From Ferruginibacter sp. (GTDB lineage Bacteria; Bacteroidota; Bacteroidia; Chitinophagales; Chitinophagaceae), in the NCBI GenBank assembly GCA_019638575.1, contig JAHBTN010000002.1, forward strand, positions 1 through 64,000: a stretch of DNA of 64,000 bases. The letters are read 5' to 3'. Shown here piece after piece: positions 1 through 10,271 of the stretch; positions within the stretch are counted from its first letter, which is position 1; each line of letters opens with the position of its first letter. The position numbers and the translations under genes were made by a program. The notes beneath the pieces are model-generated. The model saw nothing but the letters and a program-made list of their open reading frames with translations. It had not been told where the DNA came from and searched no databases.

Positions 1-151
1 AGAAATGTTGACCCTTTTACTTTTTATACTTCCCCAAACCCGCTCAAAAAATAATCGTATCCAAAGTATGTTACCAATTAAAAAGTGATGATACGTTTTG
101 CCGTTTTTTCAGATGGTGTTTGTTTTTTTCTACTTTAAAAAGTTTCTATTC

Positions 152-159
152 TACATTCG
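152..159 (+). promoter_or_regulatory. possible -7 promoter box of radA
   Basis: The sequence TACATTCG resembles the Bacteroidota -7 element TAnnTTTG with one change (C for T). It lies 26 bases before the radA start codon. A second partial match, TACTTTG, follows immediately. The rest of bases 1-185 is AT-rich and holds no gene that I can see. Confidence 0.3.
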
Positions 160-185
160 TACTTTGTAAATAATCAAAATAAAAG

Positions 186-1559
186 ATGAGTAAAACTAAG
201 TCGGCATTTTTTTGCCAAAGCTGTGGGTACGAAAGTGCCAAATGGTTGGGTAAATGCCCGGGCTGTAATACATGGAACAGTTTTGTGGAAGAAGTGATTG
301 TTAAAGGCAGCGATAAAAAATTAAAAGATGACTGGCGTGATTTTTCCGGCCTGGGAAAACAAAAGACCATTTCTATTAATGATATCAGTAGCGCCGAAGA
401 AAAAAGGATACTTACAAACGATGCAGAATTAAACCGTGTATTGGGTGGCGGCATTGTAATGGGCAGCATTGTATTAGTTGCCGGCGAACCGGGCATTGGT
501 AAATCAACCCTGTTTTTACAAAACGGTTTGCAACTAAAAGAAATTGTAACATTATATATAAGTGGAGAAGAAAGCGAACAGCAGATTAAAATGCGTGCCG
601 ACAGGATTGGCGTAAGCAATGATAACTTTTATATCCTCACCGAAACAAACACACAAACCATTTTCCAGGAAATAAAAAAACTTAAGCCGCAACTGGTAAT
701 TGTAGATTCGATACAAACGCTGCAAACACCATTTGTAGAAAGCGGCCCCGGCAGTATTAGCCAGATTAGGGAAACAGCCGGCGAGCTGCAGCGCTTTGCT
801 AAAGAAACAGGCACACCTGTTTTTTTAATTGGCCATATTACCAAGGATGGCGCCATAGCCGGACCAAAAATACTGGAACACATGGTGGATACCGTACTGC
901 AGTTTGAAGGCGACCAACATTATGCCTACCGCATTTTACGTACTTTAAAAAACCGTTTTGGTTCCACCTCCGAACTGGGCATTTACGAAATGACAGGCAT
1001 GGGCATGAGAGCGGTAAGCAACCCTTCGGAAATATTAATAACACAAAAAGAAGAACAGCTAAGCGGTATTGCCATTGCCGCCACCATGGAAGGCATGCGG
1101 CCTTTATTAATTGAAGGGCAGGCATTGGTTACACAAAGTGTTTATGGCACACCGCAACGTACTGTAAGTGGTTTTGATTTGCGCCGCTTACAATTATTAT
1201 TAGCTGTGTTGGAAAAACGGGGAGGTTTTCATTTTGGTGTTAAAGATGTTTTTATAAATATTGCCGGTGGTATAAAAGTAGAAGATCCATCTATTGACCT
1301 GGCCATAGTTTGTGCTTTGTTAAGCAGTTACGAAGATGTACCCATTAACCAGCATTATTGTTTTGCAGGCGAAGTGGGTTTAAGCGGCGAGATAAGGGCA
1401 GTAAACCGTATTGAACAGCGTATTGCCGAAGCAGAAAAACTGGGCTTCGAAAAAATTATTCTCAGTAAATACAATGCAAAATCGTTGGGTAAATTAAAAC
1501 ATGATATTGAAGTGGTGCCGCTTAGTAAGGTAGAGGAATTGTATCAATATTTGTTTTAA
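186..1559 (+). CDS. radA: DNA repair protein RadA
   Basis: RadA is a RecA-like, DnaB-type ATPase that acts on recombination intermediates and promotes branch migration. The 457 residues are the family's usual length. An N-terminal zinc finger is visible (C10, C13, C24, C27), then a Walker A motif GEPGIGKST at 100-108, a Walker B strand near 171-175, and the RadA signature KNRFG at 255-259. The C-terminal third (about 290-457) is the Lon-protease-like domain. The ATG at 186 sits directly before the finger, as expected. The gene appears to be transcribed alone or with the ComF gene 68 bases downstream; both concern DNA processing, but no operon is proven. Confidence 0.97.
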   Translation: MSKTKSAFFCQSCGYESAKWLGKCPGCNTWNSFVEEVIVKGSDKKLKDDWRDFSGLGKQKTISINDISSAEEKRILTNDAELNRVLGGGIVMGSIVLVAGEPGIGKSTLFLQNGLQLKEIVTLYISGEESEQQIKMRADRIGVSNDNFYILTETNTQTIFQEIKKLKPQLVIVDSIQTLQTPFVESGPGSISQIRETAGELQRFAKETGTPVFLIGHITKDGAIAGPKILEHMVDTVLQFEGDQHYAYRILRTLKNRFGSTSELGIYEMTGMGMRAVSNPSEILITQKEEQLSGIAIAATMEGMRPLLIEGQALVTQSVYGTPQRTVSGFDLRRLQLLLAVLEKRGGFHFGVKDVFINIAGGIKVEDPSIDLAIVCALLSSYEDVPINQHYCFAGEVGLSGEIRAVNRIEQRIAEAEKLGFEKIILSKYNAKSLGKLKHDIEVVPLSKVEELYQYLF

Positions 1560-1627
1560 AAAAACAATTCTCTTTTTTAGTAAGAGGACTATTTTATATT
1601 TTAACTTGTATAATTAAATATGCAAAG

Positions 1628-2332
1628 TTGATAGCCCGCCTAAAATATCTTTTTAAAAGCGCCGTACACATGGCGTACCCACATAACTGCAGCGGCTGTG
1701 GTTCCGATTTACTTGATGAAGACAACCTGCTTTGCTTAACGTGCATTAACAACCTGCCGCACACAGGTTTTGCAGGCCTTGCCGGCAACCCCGTTGAAAA
1801 ATATTTTTGGGGCCGCATTCCTTTGCAGGCTGCATACAGCCAGTTTTATTTTTCAAAAGAATTTTTGGTGCAGCATTTAATTCATCAGCTAAAATACAAG
1901 GGCAATACAAAAATTGGTTTTTACCTGGGCGAGATAATGGGCAATACATTATTAACAAGCGGCCGTTTTGCAAATATTGATGCATTGGTTCCATTGCCGC
2001 TATATGCAGATAAAGAACACAAACGGGGTTATAACCAGGCAGCGGTAATATGCAATGGCATGTCTATGGTAATGAACATACCTGTGTATGATAAATATGT
2101 AATAAGGCAGCATGCCACTCAAACACAAACCCGTAAACACCGTACCGAGCGATGGGAAAATGTGAAAGGCAGTTTTAAAGTGATAAAAGCCGCAGAGCTG
2201 GCAAACAAACATCTTTTACTGGTTGATGATGTGGTTACCACCGGCGCCACTTTAGAAGCATGTGGCGCTGTGCTGTTGCAAACAAGCAATGTTACACTAA
2301 GCATTGCAACGTTAGCCTATGCAGCCAAATAG
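1628..2332 (+). CDS. ComF family phosphoribosyltransferase-like protein
   Basis: ComF proteins combine a small zinc finger with a type I phosphoribosyltransferase fold and are linked to DNA uptake in naturally competent bacteria; the chemistry is not settled. Two CxxC pairs are visible (C21/C24 and C36/C39), and the PRPP-binding loop LLVDDVVTTGAT lies near residues 197-208. The length, 234 residues, is normal. The start is uncertain: the frame opens with TTG at 1628, which keeps the usual hydrophobic lead-in, whereas the first ATG (1670) begins only six residues before the zinc finger. comEC lies in the same window (48.1-50.2 kb) but far away. Confidence 0.85.
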   Translation: MIARLKYLFKSAVHMAYPHNCSGCGSDLLDEDNLLCLTCINNLPHTGFAGLAGNPVEKYFWGRIPLQAAYSQFYFSKEFLVQHLIHQLKYKGNTKIGFYLGEIMGNTLLTSGRFANIDALVPLPLYADKEHKRGYNQAAVICNGMSMVMNIPVYDKYVIRQHATQTQTRKHRTERWENVKGSFKVIKAAELANKHLLLVDDVVTTGATLEACGAVLLQTSNVTLSIATLAYAAK

Positions 2333-2394
2333 TTTTAAAACAAAATGCATTAAATAACATATCAAACATACAAAGCAGTTAAAACAAATAGCTA

Positions 2395-2402
2395 TACATT
2401 TG
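2395..2402 (+). promoter_or_regulatory. -7 promoter box TACATTTG
   Basis: A perfect TAnnTTTG box ends only four bases before the ATG at 2407. Transcription would begin at or next to the start codon, so the lipoprotein mRNA could be leaderless or almost so. No clear -33 TTTG element was found upstream. Confidence 0.45.
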
Positions 2403-2406
2403 AACA

Positions 2407-3816
2407 ATGAAATACAGCCTGTCCATACTCTTTATTTTTTCTTTTACCATCTGCATCGTTAGCAGCTCCTGTAAAAAAGATTCATTTATCAGCAGCCAGT
2501 TTGCCAGCGTAAACATTACCACCGATACATTAAAATACGATACCGTTTTCACCACTACAGGTTCTATCACAAAATCGTTTAAAATAATAAACCAAAACAA
2601 CCAAAAGCTAAAATTAAATACAGTTAAACTAATGGGTGGCGCTGCGTCGGCCTATAAAATGAATGTTGATGGTGCTGCCACCACGCAGGCAAACGACCTG
2701 GTTATTGAAGCCAACGACAGCATGTATGTTTTTGTTTCGGTTACCATCAATCCCAACGCAACCAATCTTCCGTTCATTGTTAGCGATAGCATCCTCATCA
2801 GTTACAATGGCAATAATCGTTATGTTCAATTACAATCATACGGGCAAAATGCCAATTTCTTAAGCAACCGTTTAATAACAGGCAATATGGTTTGGACCAA
2901 TAACCTGCCCTATGTAATACTTGGCAGTTTAAGAATTGATACTACTGCCAGCCTTACCATACAACCGGGTTGCAGAATATATTCGCATGCAGATGCACCA
3001 TTTATTGTAGATGGTACATTGATTGTAAATGGTACCCACAATGCCAACGTAGTTTTCACCGGCGACAGGCTTGATGAAGATTATAAAGACCTGCCCGCAA
3101 GCTGGCCCGGTATTTATTTTCGTGGCAGCAGTAAAAACAATGTACTTACTTATGCTGTGGTTAAAAATGCCTACCAGGCCATTGTAACCGAAAAACCTTC
3201 GGTGAATACAAACCCCAAATTAATAATGCAACAATGTATTGTTGACAATGCCTTTGATGCAGGTGTATTTTGCGTAAACAGCAGCCTGCAGGCTAATAAC
3301 AGTTTAATAAGCAATTGCGGCAGTAATATTATTTTAAGTTATGGAGGCAATTACAGTTTTACCAATTGCACGGTGGCCGCTTATTCAGGCAGTTACCTTA
3401 CCCATAAAAACCCGGTGTTAATAGTAAATAATTTCTTTGAGCAACTGGGTACTATTTATACAGGTGATTTAAATGCCGTGTTTACAAACAATATTTTTTG
3501 GGGCGATGATGGCATTGTAAAAGATGAAGTGATGGTAACCAAACAAGGCTCAAATACTTTTAATGTTATTTTCAATAAAAATATTTACCGGCTCATAACC
3601 GATCCTGCCAACAGCACTTTAACAGGCAATATCACCAACGGCGATCCATCATTTGACAGCATTGATGTAAACAAACGCATTTTTGATTTCAGGATAACAA
3701 AAAACAGTTTTTCACCTGCTTTAGATGCTGGCGCTGCAACCCCTTTTCTAAAAGACCTTGATGATAATAACAGGAACGTTGGTATTACCGACCTTGGCTG
3801 TTATGAAAAACAATAA
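2407..3816 (+). CDS. lipoprotein with right-handed beta-helix and choice-of-anchor-like C terminus
   Basis: The product is an exported lipoprotein. It has a hydrophobic signal segment and a lipobox ending at C22 (VSSSC). Residues about 30-150 form a beta-sandwich-like region. Residues about 150-400 contain Asn/Gly-rich, regularly spaced short strands typical of right-handed beta-helix (pectate-lyase-like) repeats. The tail (SPALDAG followed by DLGCYE) is typical of proteins annotated as choice-of-anchor Q. Such proteins are common in Bacteroidota envelopes; some bind or cleave polysaccharide, but no catalytic residues can be assigned here. It stands alone, with its own promoter box. Confidence 0.8.
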   Translation: MKYSLSILFIFSFTICIVSSSCKKDSFISSQFASVNITTDTLKYDTVFTTTGSITKSFKIINQNNQKLKLNTVKLMGGAASAYKMNVDGAATTQANDLVIEANDSMYVFVSVTINPNATNLPFIVSDSILISYNGNNRYVQLQSYGQNANFLSNRLITGNMVWTNNLPYVILGSLRIDTTASLTIQPGCRIYSHADAPFIVDGTLIVNGTHNANVVFTGDRLDEDYKDLPASWPGIYFRGSSKNNVLTYAVVKNAYQAIVTEKPSVNTNPKLIMQQCIVDNAFDAGVFCVNSSLQANNSLISNCGSNIILSYGGNYSFTNCTVAAYSGSYLTHKNPVLIVNNFFEQLGTIYTGDLNAVFTNNIFWGDDGIVKDEVMVTKQGSNTFNVIFNKNIYRLITDPANSTLTGNITNGDPSFDSIDVNKRIFDFRITKNSFSPALDAGAATPFLKDLDDNNRNVGITDLGCYEKQ

Positions 3817-3884
3817 CCTCGTTAACCCAGGGTTAAACAGGCATACAGGCATTGCCGTAAATATATTTTTAAACAAAACCATAG

Positions 3885-3892
3885 TACATTTG
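3885..3892 (+). promoter_or_regulatory. -7 promoter box TACATTTG of the GPx pair
   Basis: A perfect TAnnTTTG box lies 20 bases before the start codon of the first glutathione peroxidase, giving a predicted leader of about 15 bases. It is identical to the box before the lipoprotein at 2407. Confidence 0.5.
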
Positions 3893-3912
3893 TTATACAA
3901 AAAAACAAAGCC

Positions 3913-4488
3913 ATGATTAAATTTTTAAGTATGAGTTCAATACTTATGTCAATTGCCATGCAGCCAATCAGTGATAATAGGGGAATAACAAATCAACCAT
4001 TATTAAAAAATCATCCTTCAAAAACAATTTACGATTTTAAAGTAGATGGGCTTGACGGAGGCTCCATAGATTTTTCTTCCTTTAAAGGAAAAAAAATACT
4101 TATTGTAAATACCGCCAGCAAATGTGGTTATACGCCTCAATATAAAGAGTTGGAAGAACTGTATGAAAAGTACAAGAATAAACTGGTGATAGTGGGTTTT
4201 CCTGCAAATAATTTTGGTGGCCAGGAACCGGGTACCAATGCAGAGATAAAAGAGTTTTGCCAAAAGAATTATGGCGTAAGTTTTCCTATGGCTGCAAAGG
4301 TTTCGGTAAAAGGCGATGATACGGCACCCATATATCAATGGCTTTGCAACAAAAGCCAGAACGGTGTTTTAGATGCTGAAATAAAATGGAATTTTGGCAA
4401 GTTTTTATTGGATGAACATGGTAAACTGCTGAATTATTTTCCCAGTAAGATTACACCATTAAGCGAAGAGATAACAAGTAAATTATAA
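3913..4488 (+). CDS. glutathione peroxidase family protein (first tandem copy)
   Basis: This is a thiol peroxidase of the GPx family, which reduces hydrogen peroxide or organic hydroperoxides; bacterial Cys-type members usually take electrons from thioredoxin. The catalytic set is complete: C71 (TASKCGYT), Q104 (GGQEPG), W159 and N160 (KWNF). C116 (EFC) sits where thioredoxin-dependent members carry the resolving cysteine. A short hydrophobic N terminus (residues 1-17) suggests a weak signal or membrane anchor. The second copy starts six bases downstream, so the two are surely co-transcribed. Confidence 0.93.
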   Translation: MIKFLSMSSILMSIAMQPISDNRGITNQPLLKNHPSKTIYDFKVDGLDGGSIDFSSFKGKKILIVNTASKCGYTPQYKELEELYEKYKNKLVIVGFPANNFGGQEPGTNAEIKEFCQKNYGVSFPMAAKVSVKGDDTAPIYQWLCNKSQNGVLDAEIKWNFGKFLLDEHGKLLNYFPSKITPLSEEITSKL

Positions 4489-4494
4489 TATGCC

Positions 4495-5070
4495 ATGATA
4501 AAGTTGTTTACCATCTGCACTTTTTTATTTTGTACGGCCGGTAACAATCTTATCAATCATGATAAACTGGGTTCATCGTATACATCCCAACCATCTCAAA
4601 CAAAAAGTATTTACGATTTTAAGGTAGATGCACTAAACGGTGGCACCATTGATTTTGCCGATTTTAAAGGAAAAAAAATATTAATTGTAAACACGGCAAG
4701 CAAATGCGGCTATACACCGCAGTATGAAGGACTGGAAACATTATATGAAAAATACAAAGACAGGTTGGTTGTAATTGGTTTTCCTGCCAATAATTTTTTA
4801 AGGCAGGAACCGGGCAGTAACGAAACCATTGAAGCGTTTTGTAAACAAAATTACGGTGTTACTTTCCCGATGGCAGCAAAAATTTCCGTTAAGGGCAAGG
4901 ATATAGCCCCGGTGTACCAATGGCTTTGCAATAAAAAAGAAAATGGAGTGATGGATGCAAAAATATCATGGAACTTCAATAAGTTTTTACTGGACGAAAA
5001 TGGCAAAATCATCGCTCATTTTAAAAGTAAAGTGAAGCCGATGAGTGAAGAAATCATTAGCAGGTTATAA
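4495..5070 (+). CDS. glutathione peroxidase family protein (second tandem copy)
   Basis: This is a paralogue of the preceding gene with exactly the same length (191 residues) and the same motif positions: C71, Q104, W159, N160, and the candidate resolving cysteine C115/C116 region (AFC). The N termini (residues 1-37) differ strongly, while residues 38-191 align without gaps. The loop before the catalytic glutamine reads FLRQEPG instead of FGGQEPG. The N-terminal hydrophobic stretch again suggests export or a membrane anchor. An intrinsic terminator follows at 5093-5124, closing this two-gene unit. Confidence 0.93.
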   Translation: MIKLFTICTFLFCTAGNNLINHDKLGSSYTSQPSQTKSIYDFKVDALNGGTIDFADFKGKKILIVNTASKCGYTPQYEGLETLYEKYKDRLVVIGFPANNFLRQEPGSNETIEAFCKQNYGVTFPMAAKISVKGKDIAPVYQWLCNKKENGVMDAKISWNFNKFLLDENGKIIAHFKSKVKPMSEEIISRL

Positions 5071-5092
5071 ATAAAAGGAAAATATTTTTTGT

Positions 5093-5124
5093 TATCCGGT
5101 AAAAAAAAGCCGGATATTTTTATT
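5093..5124 (+). terminator. intrinsic terminator after the GPx pair
   Basis: The arms TATCCGG (5093-5099) and CCGGATA (5110-5116) enclose an A-rich loop and are followed by a T-rich run (5117-5124). Confidence 0.85.
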
Positions 5125-5141
5125 TGATTTAATTTGCGTAC

Positions 5142-6338
5142 ATGCAATTTCAATCCATAACAGGGCAAAAAGAAATTAAGGAACAACTGGTGAGCATGAT
5201 ACAGCAAAACAGGCTTAGCCATGCTTTATTGTTTTTAGGAAAAGAAGGCAGCGGCGCTTTACAACTTGCCCTTGCATTTGCACAATATATAGTTTGCAAA
5301 CCACAACAACAGGAAGTTGATCTTTTTGCAGCTGCTGCGCCATCTAACAAAAAAGAAGAGATCACAAAAAAAAATGATTCCTGCGGAGCCTGCCCTGCCT
5401 GTAAAAAAGCCAATGAACTTATTCACCCCGATATACACTTTTCTTACCCCGTTATCAGTAAAAAAAGCGGCGATAAACCCATCAGCACCGATTTTATAAA
5501 AGAGTGGCGTGAGTTTATTAATACCCATCCGTATGGTAATATTTACGACTGGCTTCAGTTTATTGGCGCCGAAAACAAACAAGGTAATATCACCGCACAC
5601 GAATGCAACGATATTATTCGCAAACTGAATTTAAAAAGTTTTGAAAGCGAATACAAGATACTCATCATGTGGATGCCTGAATTTTTAGGCAAGGAAGGAA
5701 ACAAATTATTAAAGTTGATAGAAGAACCACCGGCCAATACCCTATTTATTTTAGTTGCAGAAAATGAAGATCAGATTTTACCTACCATTTTATCAAGAAC
5801 ACAACTTGTAAAAATTCCCATGCTAAGCAATCTTGATATTGAAGCATCGCTTGAACTAAAGAATGGTGTTGCAATAGAAATTGCACAGCAGGTAGCCCCC
5901 CTTGCCGATGGCAACTACAGGGAAGCCTTGCAATTATTACAACATGCCGATGATGATTGGGAATTGATGTTAAGAGAATGGTTGAATGCTATCATTAAAA
6001 CCGGGCCGCTAGCACAGGTAAAATGGATTGACGACACTGCAAAGCTTGGGCGTGAAAAACAAAAACAGCTCCTCAAATACTTTATTCACCTTTTAGAAGA
6101 AGCAATAAGACTTAGAATAATAGGCTCGCCAAACAATGCCCAAACAACTACAACCAACGACTTTGCCATCCGCCTTAACAAACTTTGTTCGCTTAGCCAA
6201 CAAGAAGCCATCATAAACGAATTAGATAAAGCCAGCTATTATATAGAGCGCAATGCCAATGCTAAAATGCTCTTTCATGCCCTTTCCATCAGGTTATACC
6301 ATATATTTAACAACAAATCGCTAATTTTGGTTAATTAA
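5142..6338 (+). CDS. holB: DNA polymerase III subunit delta' (clamp loader)
   Basis: Delta' is the stator subunit of the sliding-clamp loader at the replication fork. The AAA+ fold is recognisable from the opening (ITGQKEIKEQL), the SHALLF strand and the late LSRTQ motif. The Walker A site is degenerate (GKEGSGAL, residues 33-40, lysine replaced by alanine), as expected for the non-hydrolysing delta' subunit. The zinc-binding cysteines C52, C81, C84 and C87 are present, with an insertion of about 20 residues between the first and second. The ATG at 5142 follows an AATTTGC element that may be a variant -7 box. Confidence 0.9.
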   Translation: MQFQSITGQKEIKEQLVSMIQQNRLSHALLFLGKEGSGALQLALAFAQYIVCKPQQQEVDLFAAAAPSNKKEEITKKNDSCGACPACKKANELIHPDIHFSYPVISKKSGDKPISTDFIKEWREFINTHPYGNIYDWLQFIGAENKQGNITAHECNDIIRKLNLKSFESEYKILIMWMPEFLGKEGNKLLKLIEEPPANTLFILVAENEDQILPTILSRTQLVKIPMLSNLDIEASLELKNGVAIEIAQQVAPLADGNYREALQLLQHADDDWELMLREWLNAIIKTGPLAQVKWIDDTAKLGREKQKQLLKYFIHLLEEAIRLRIIGSPNNAQTTTTNDFAIRLNKLCSLSQQEAIINELDKASYYIERNANAKMLFHALSIRLYHIFNNKSLILVN

Positions 6339-6611
6339 CGAGGATTTGAGAAGTGGAACAGGAATTACTGATTTGAGTTGATGATTGTGTATTATATAAT
6401 TTGATACCGGCTTTTTCAACTATATTCATTTAGCCTTACGCAATGTATGGCAGGTTGTATCACTCAGCATTAAGGCATATATATTTACTATGCCCAATAT
6501 TGATTAACAGTACAAGAGTGCGACGCCAATGAAGACAAATAGTAATGCTGCCGCCCGGCTCATAAAAATTTCCTCATTTATTTAACGTAAACATTTTAAT
6601 TACTTATTAAT

Positions 6612-7967
6612 ATGGGATGTGGAAGTTGCGGTACAAGTAAAAATGGCGCACCAAGTGGGTGCCAAAGCCATGGCAATTGTGCCAGCGGTGGTTGTAACCG
6701 TATGAATGTACACGACTGGCTGGCCAACCTGCCCTTTAGCGATCCAGAAAGTGGATGCCGCATTATTGAAGTAAGTTTTAATAATGGCAGCCGAAAAGAT
6801 TTTTTCAGGAACACCACTTTGCATTATTACGAAAAAGGCGATATGGTTGCCGTGGAAGGTGTAAATGGTTTTGATGTGGGCATGGTAAACCTAACCGGCG
6901 AACTGGTGCGGTTACAAATGAAAAAACACAGGGTGGATGAAAAAAGCCCCGATATAAAAAAAGTGTTACGCAGGGCATCGGAAACAGATATTGCAAAAAT
7001 GCTGGAGTCGAAAGCAAGGGAAGCACAGGTGCTAATACGCAGCCGTGCCATAGCAAGACAGTTAAAGCTTGAATTGAAGATGGCCGAAGTGGAAGTACAG
7101 GCCGATAGCCGCAAAGCCACTTTCTTTTATATTGCCGATGACCGTGTTGATTTTAGGGAGTTGATAAAACTTTATGCCAACGAATTTAAATTGAAAGTAG
7201 AAATGCGCCAGATTGGTGCAAGGCAGGAAGCCGGTAAGGTAGGCGGTATTGGCAGTTGTGGCCGTGAACTTTGTTGCAGTAGTTGGCTTACCGATTTTAA
7301 GAGTGTTAACACCAATGCAGCACGCTACCAGAATTTAAGTATTAACCAGGCAAAATTAAGCGGGCAATGCGGCCGCCTTAAATGTTGTTTAAATTACGAG
7401 TTGGATACTTATATGGATGCCCTGCAGTTTTTTCCTACCGATGCCGATGTGATAGAAATGGAAAAAAGCCGGGCTTTTTTGGTTAAGAAAGATATTTTTC
7501 GAAACCTGATGTGGTACACATTGCCCGATAGCAATAAACAATATCCTTTAACCATTGAACGGGTTAAAAAAATAAAAGAATTAAATAAGCAGGGCATTCG
7601 CCCACAAGATTTAGAGCCTGTAGAAGTAGTAAGCAATAAGCCAAAAGAAATTGAACCTACTTACGCTGATGTAGTGGGCCAGATAAGTTTAAAAAGCCTG
7701 GAAAAAACCAGCCGCAAAAGAAGGGAAAAAGAAAAAGCTGCTAACCAGCAAAAAAGTAAAAACCGGGCATTGGGCGAACAGCAAAGTACGCAAAACCAAA
7801 ACCGCAGGCAAAGTGGTGCAAGTAACCAACAAAACAAAGGCGGCAACAAGGGTAACCGTACACAAAACCAGGGCAATAAAAATAATAATCCTAACCGCCA
7901 GCGTGGACAAAACCCTAATCAACGGCCCAATAACAATGCAGGCGATAAAGGAAAAGATATAAAATAA
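6612..7967 (+). CDS. RicT/PSP1 (YaaT) family protein with disordered tail
   Basis: The PSP1 domain occupies about residues 45-290. It is the family of B. subtilis RicT (YaaT), a partner in an RNA-maturation complex that also carries iron-sulfur clusters. Visible marks are the cysteine-rich stretch SCGRELCCSSWL and the following GQCGRLKCCLNYE. The N terminus (residues 1-30) is an extra Cys/Gly-rich segment. The C-terminal 90 residues or so are low-complexity (Q, N, R, K, G), probably disordered and RNA-binding (inference). It is preceded by 273 bases without a recognisable gene and ends 17 bases before a strong terminator. The role in this organism is inferred only from the family. Confidence 0.85.
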   Translation: MGCGSCGTSKNGAPSGCQSHGNCASGGCNRMNVHDWLANLPFSDPESGCRIIEVSFNNGSRKDFFRNTTLHYYEKGDMVAVEGVNGFDVGMVNLTGELVRLQMKKHRVDEKSPDIKKVLRRASETDIAKMLESKAREAQVLIRSRAIARQLKLELKMAEVEVQADSRKATFFYIADDRVDFRELIKLYANEFKLKVEMRQIGARQEAGKVGGIGSCGRELCCSSWLTDFKSVNTNAARYQNLSINQAKLSGQCGRLKCCLNYELDTYMDALQFFPTDADVIEMEKSRAFLVKKDIFRNLMWYTLPDSNKQYPLTIERVKKIKELNKQGIRPQDLEPVEVVSNKPKEIEPTYADVVGQISLKSLEKTSRKRREKEKAANQQKSKNRALGEQQSTQNQNRRQSGASNQQNKGGNKGNRTQNQGNKNNNPNRQRGQNPNQRPNNNAGDKGKDIK

Positions 7968-7984
7968 CAGGAATTTATTTTCAG

Positions 7985-8020
7985 CGTCGGGGGTTTTTAC
8001 ACCCGGCGTTTTTTATTTTT
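7985..8020 (+). terminator. intrinsic terminator after the RicT-like gene
   Basis: The arms CGTCGGGGGT (7985-7994) and ACACCCGGCG (7999-8008), with one mismatch and one G-T pair, enclose a TTTT loop. A T-rich tract runs from 8009 to 8020. The tract also contains the -7 box of gldA. Confidence 0.88.
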
Positions 8021-8021
8021 G
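8014..8021 (+). promoter_or_regulatory. -7 promoter box TATTTTTG of gldA
   Basis: A perfect TAnnTTTG box followed by C lies 16 bases before the gldA start codon. It is embedded in the T tract of the upstream terminator, so terminator and promoter share bases. Confidence 0.5.
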
Positions 8022-8037
8022 CTACACAAAAAATTGC

Positions 8038-8946
8038 ATGTCAATAACAGTAAACAACCTTACAAAAACTTACGGCTTACAAAATGCTGTTAACAATATT
8101 TCATTTACAATTGAAAAAGGTGAGATAGTTGGTTTCCTGGGGCCCAATGGTGCAGGCAAATCTACCACCATGAAAATCATTACCGGTTATATCCCTTCAA
8201 CCGCAGGCACGGCAACGGTTTGCGGCATTACGGTAGATGAAAGCAATAACGAAACAAAAAAGAAAATCGGTTACCTGCCCGAAGCTAATCCACTATACTT
8301 TGATATGTATGTAAGGGAGTATATTGATTTTATAACCAATATACATGCAGTAAAGAATAAAAAACAAAAGATTGAAGAAGTAATAAAAACTGTTGGCCTA
8401 ACCGTAGAAGCCAATAAAAAAATAGGGCAGCTAAGCAAAGGATATAAGCAACGTGTTGGCCTTGCTGCCGCATTGATACATGACCCTGAAGTGCTTATAT
8501 TGGATGAACCAACCAGTGGATTAGACCCCAACCAGATTGTTGAAATAAGGGAGGTGATAAAAAAACTGGGCCAAAACAAAACCGTTTTGTTTTCATCTCA
8601 CATTTTACAGGAAGTACAGGCTATTTGCGACCGTGTTATTATTATCAATAAAGGAAAAATTGTGGCCGACGATAGTTTAAACAACCTGCAAAAAGGAAAT
8701 TCGGATGAGCATATTTTACTGGTATCTTTTAAAGAAACAATCAATATAAATGAATTACAAAGTTTACAAGATGTAACAGGTATTGAACAATTACAAACAT
8801 CAGTTTTTAAATTAAAAACAAAAAACCCCGAACAGGTAAGAAAACAATTACTTGAATTGAGTTTGAAAAATAACCTCAACATTGTTTCTTTGCAAAGTGA
8901 GCGTAACAGCCTGGAAGAAATTTTTAAAACATTAACCAACCAATAA
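8038..8946 (+). CDS. gldA: ABC transporter ATP-binding protein, GldA type
   Basis: This is the nucleotide-binding subunit of an ABC transporter. Walker A is GPNGAGKST (35-43), the signature LSKGY (132-136) and Walker B LILDEP (153-158), with the switch histidine in SSHIL. The 302-residue length and the C-terminal extension (about 220-302) match GldA, the ATPase of the GldAFG transporter needed for gliding in flavobacteria. The permease-type genes gldF and gldG are not next to it, so the assignment to GldA rather than to another drug or lipid ABC family rests on sequence style. eno follows after 12 bases and is probably co-transcribed. Confidence 0.8.
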   Translation: MSITVNNLTKTYGLQNAVNNISFTIEKGEIVGFLGPNGAGKSTTMKIITGYIPSTAGTATVCGITVDESNNETKKKIGYLPEANPLYFDMYVREYIDFITNIHAVKNKKQKIEEVIKTVGLTVEANKKIGQLSKGYKQRVGLAAALIHDPEVLILDEPTSGLDPNQIVEIREVIKKLGQNKTVLFSSHILQEVQAICDRVIIINKGKIVADDSLNNLQKGNSDEHILLVSFKETININELQSLQDVTGIEQLQTSVFKLKTKNPEQVRKQLLELSLKNNLNIVSLQSERNSLEEIFKTLTNQ

Positions 8947-10248
<1,302 letters not shown>

Positions 10249-10271
10249 CAAAATGCAAATAAAGCAAAACC

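Noticed and set aside
3822-3836. Perfect palindrome TTAACCCAGGGTTAA after the beta-helix lipoprotein gene
   Set aside because: It has only a one-base centre and no T run, so it is not a terminator. A lone site with no second copy nearby gives no basis for calling an operator.
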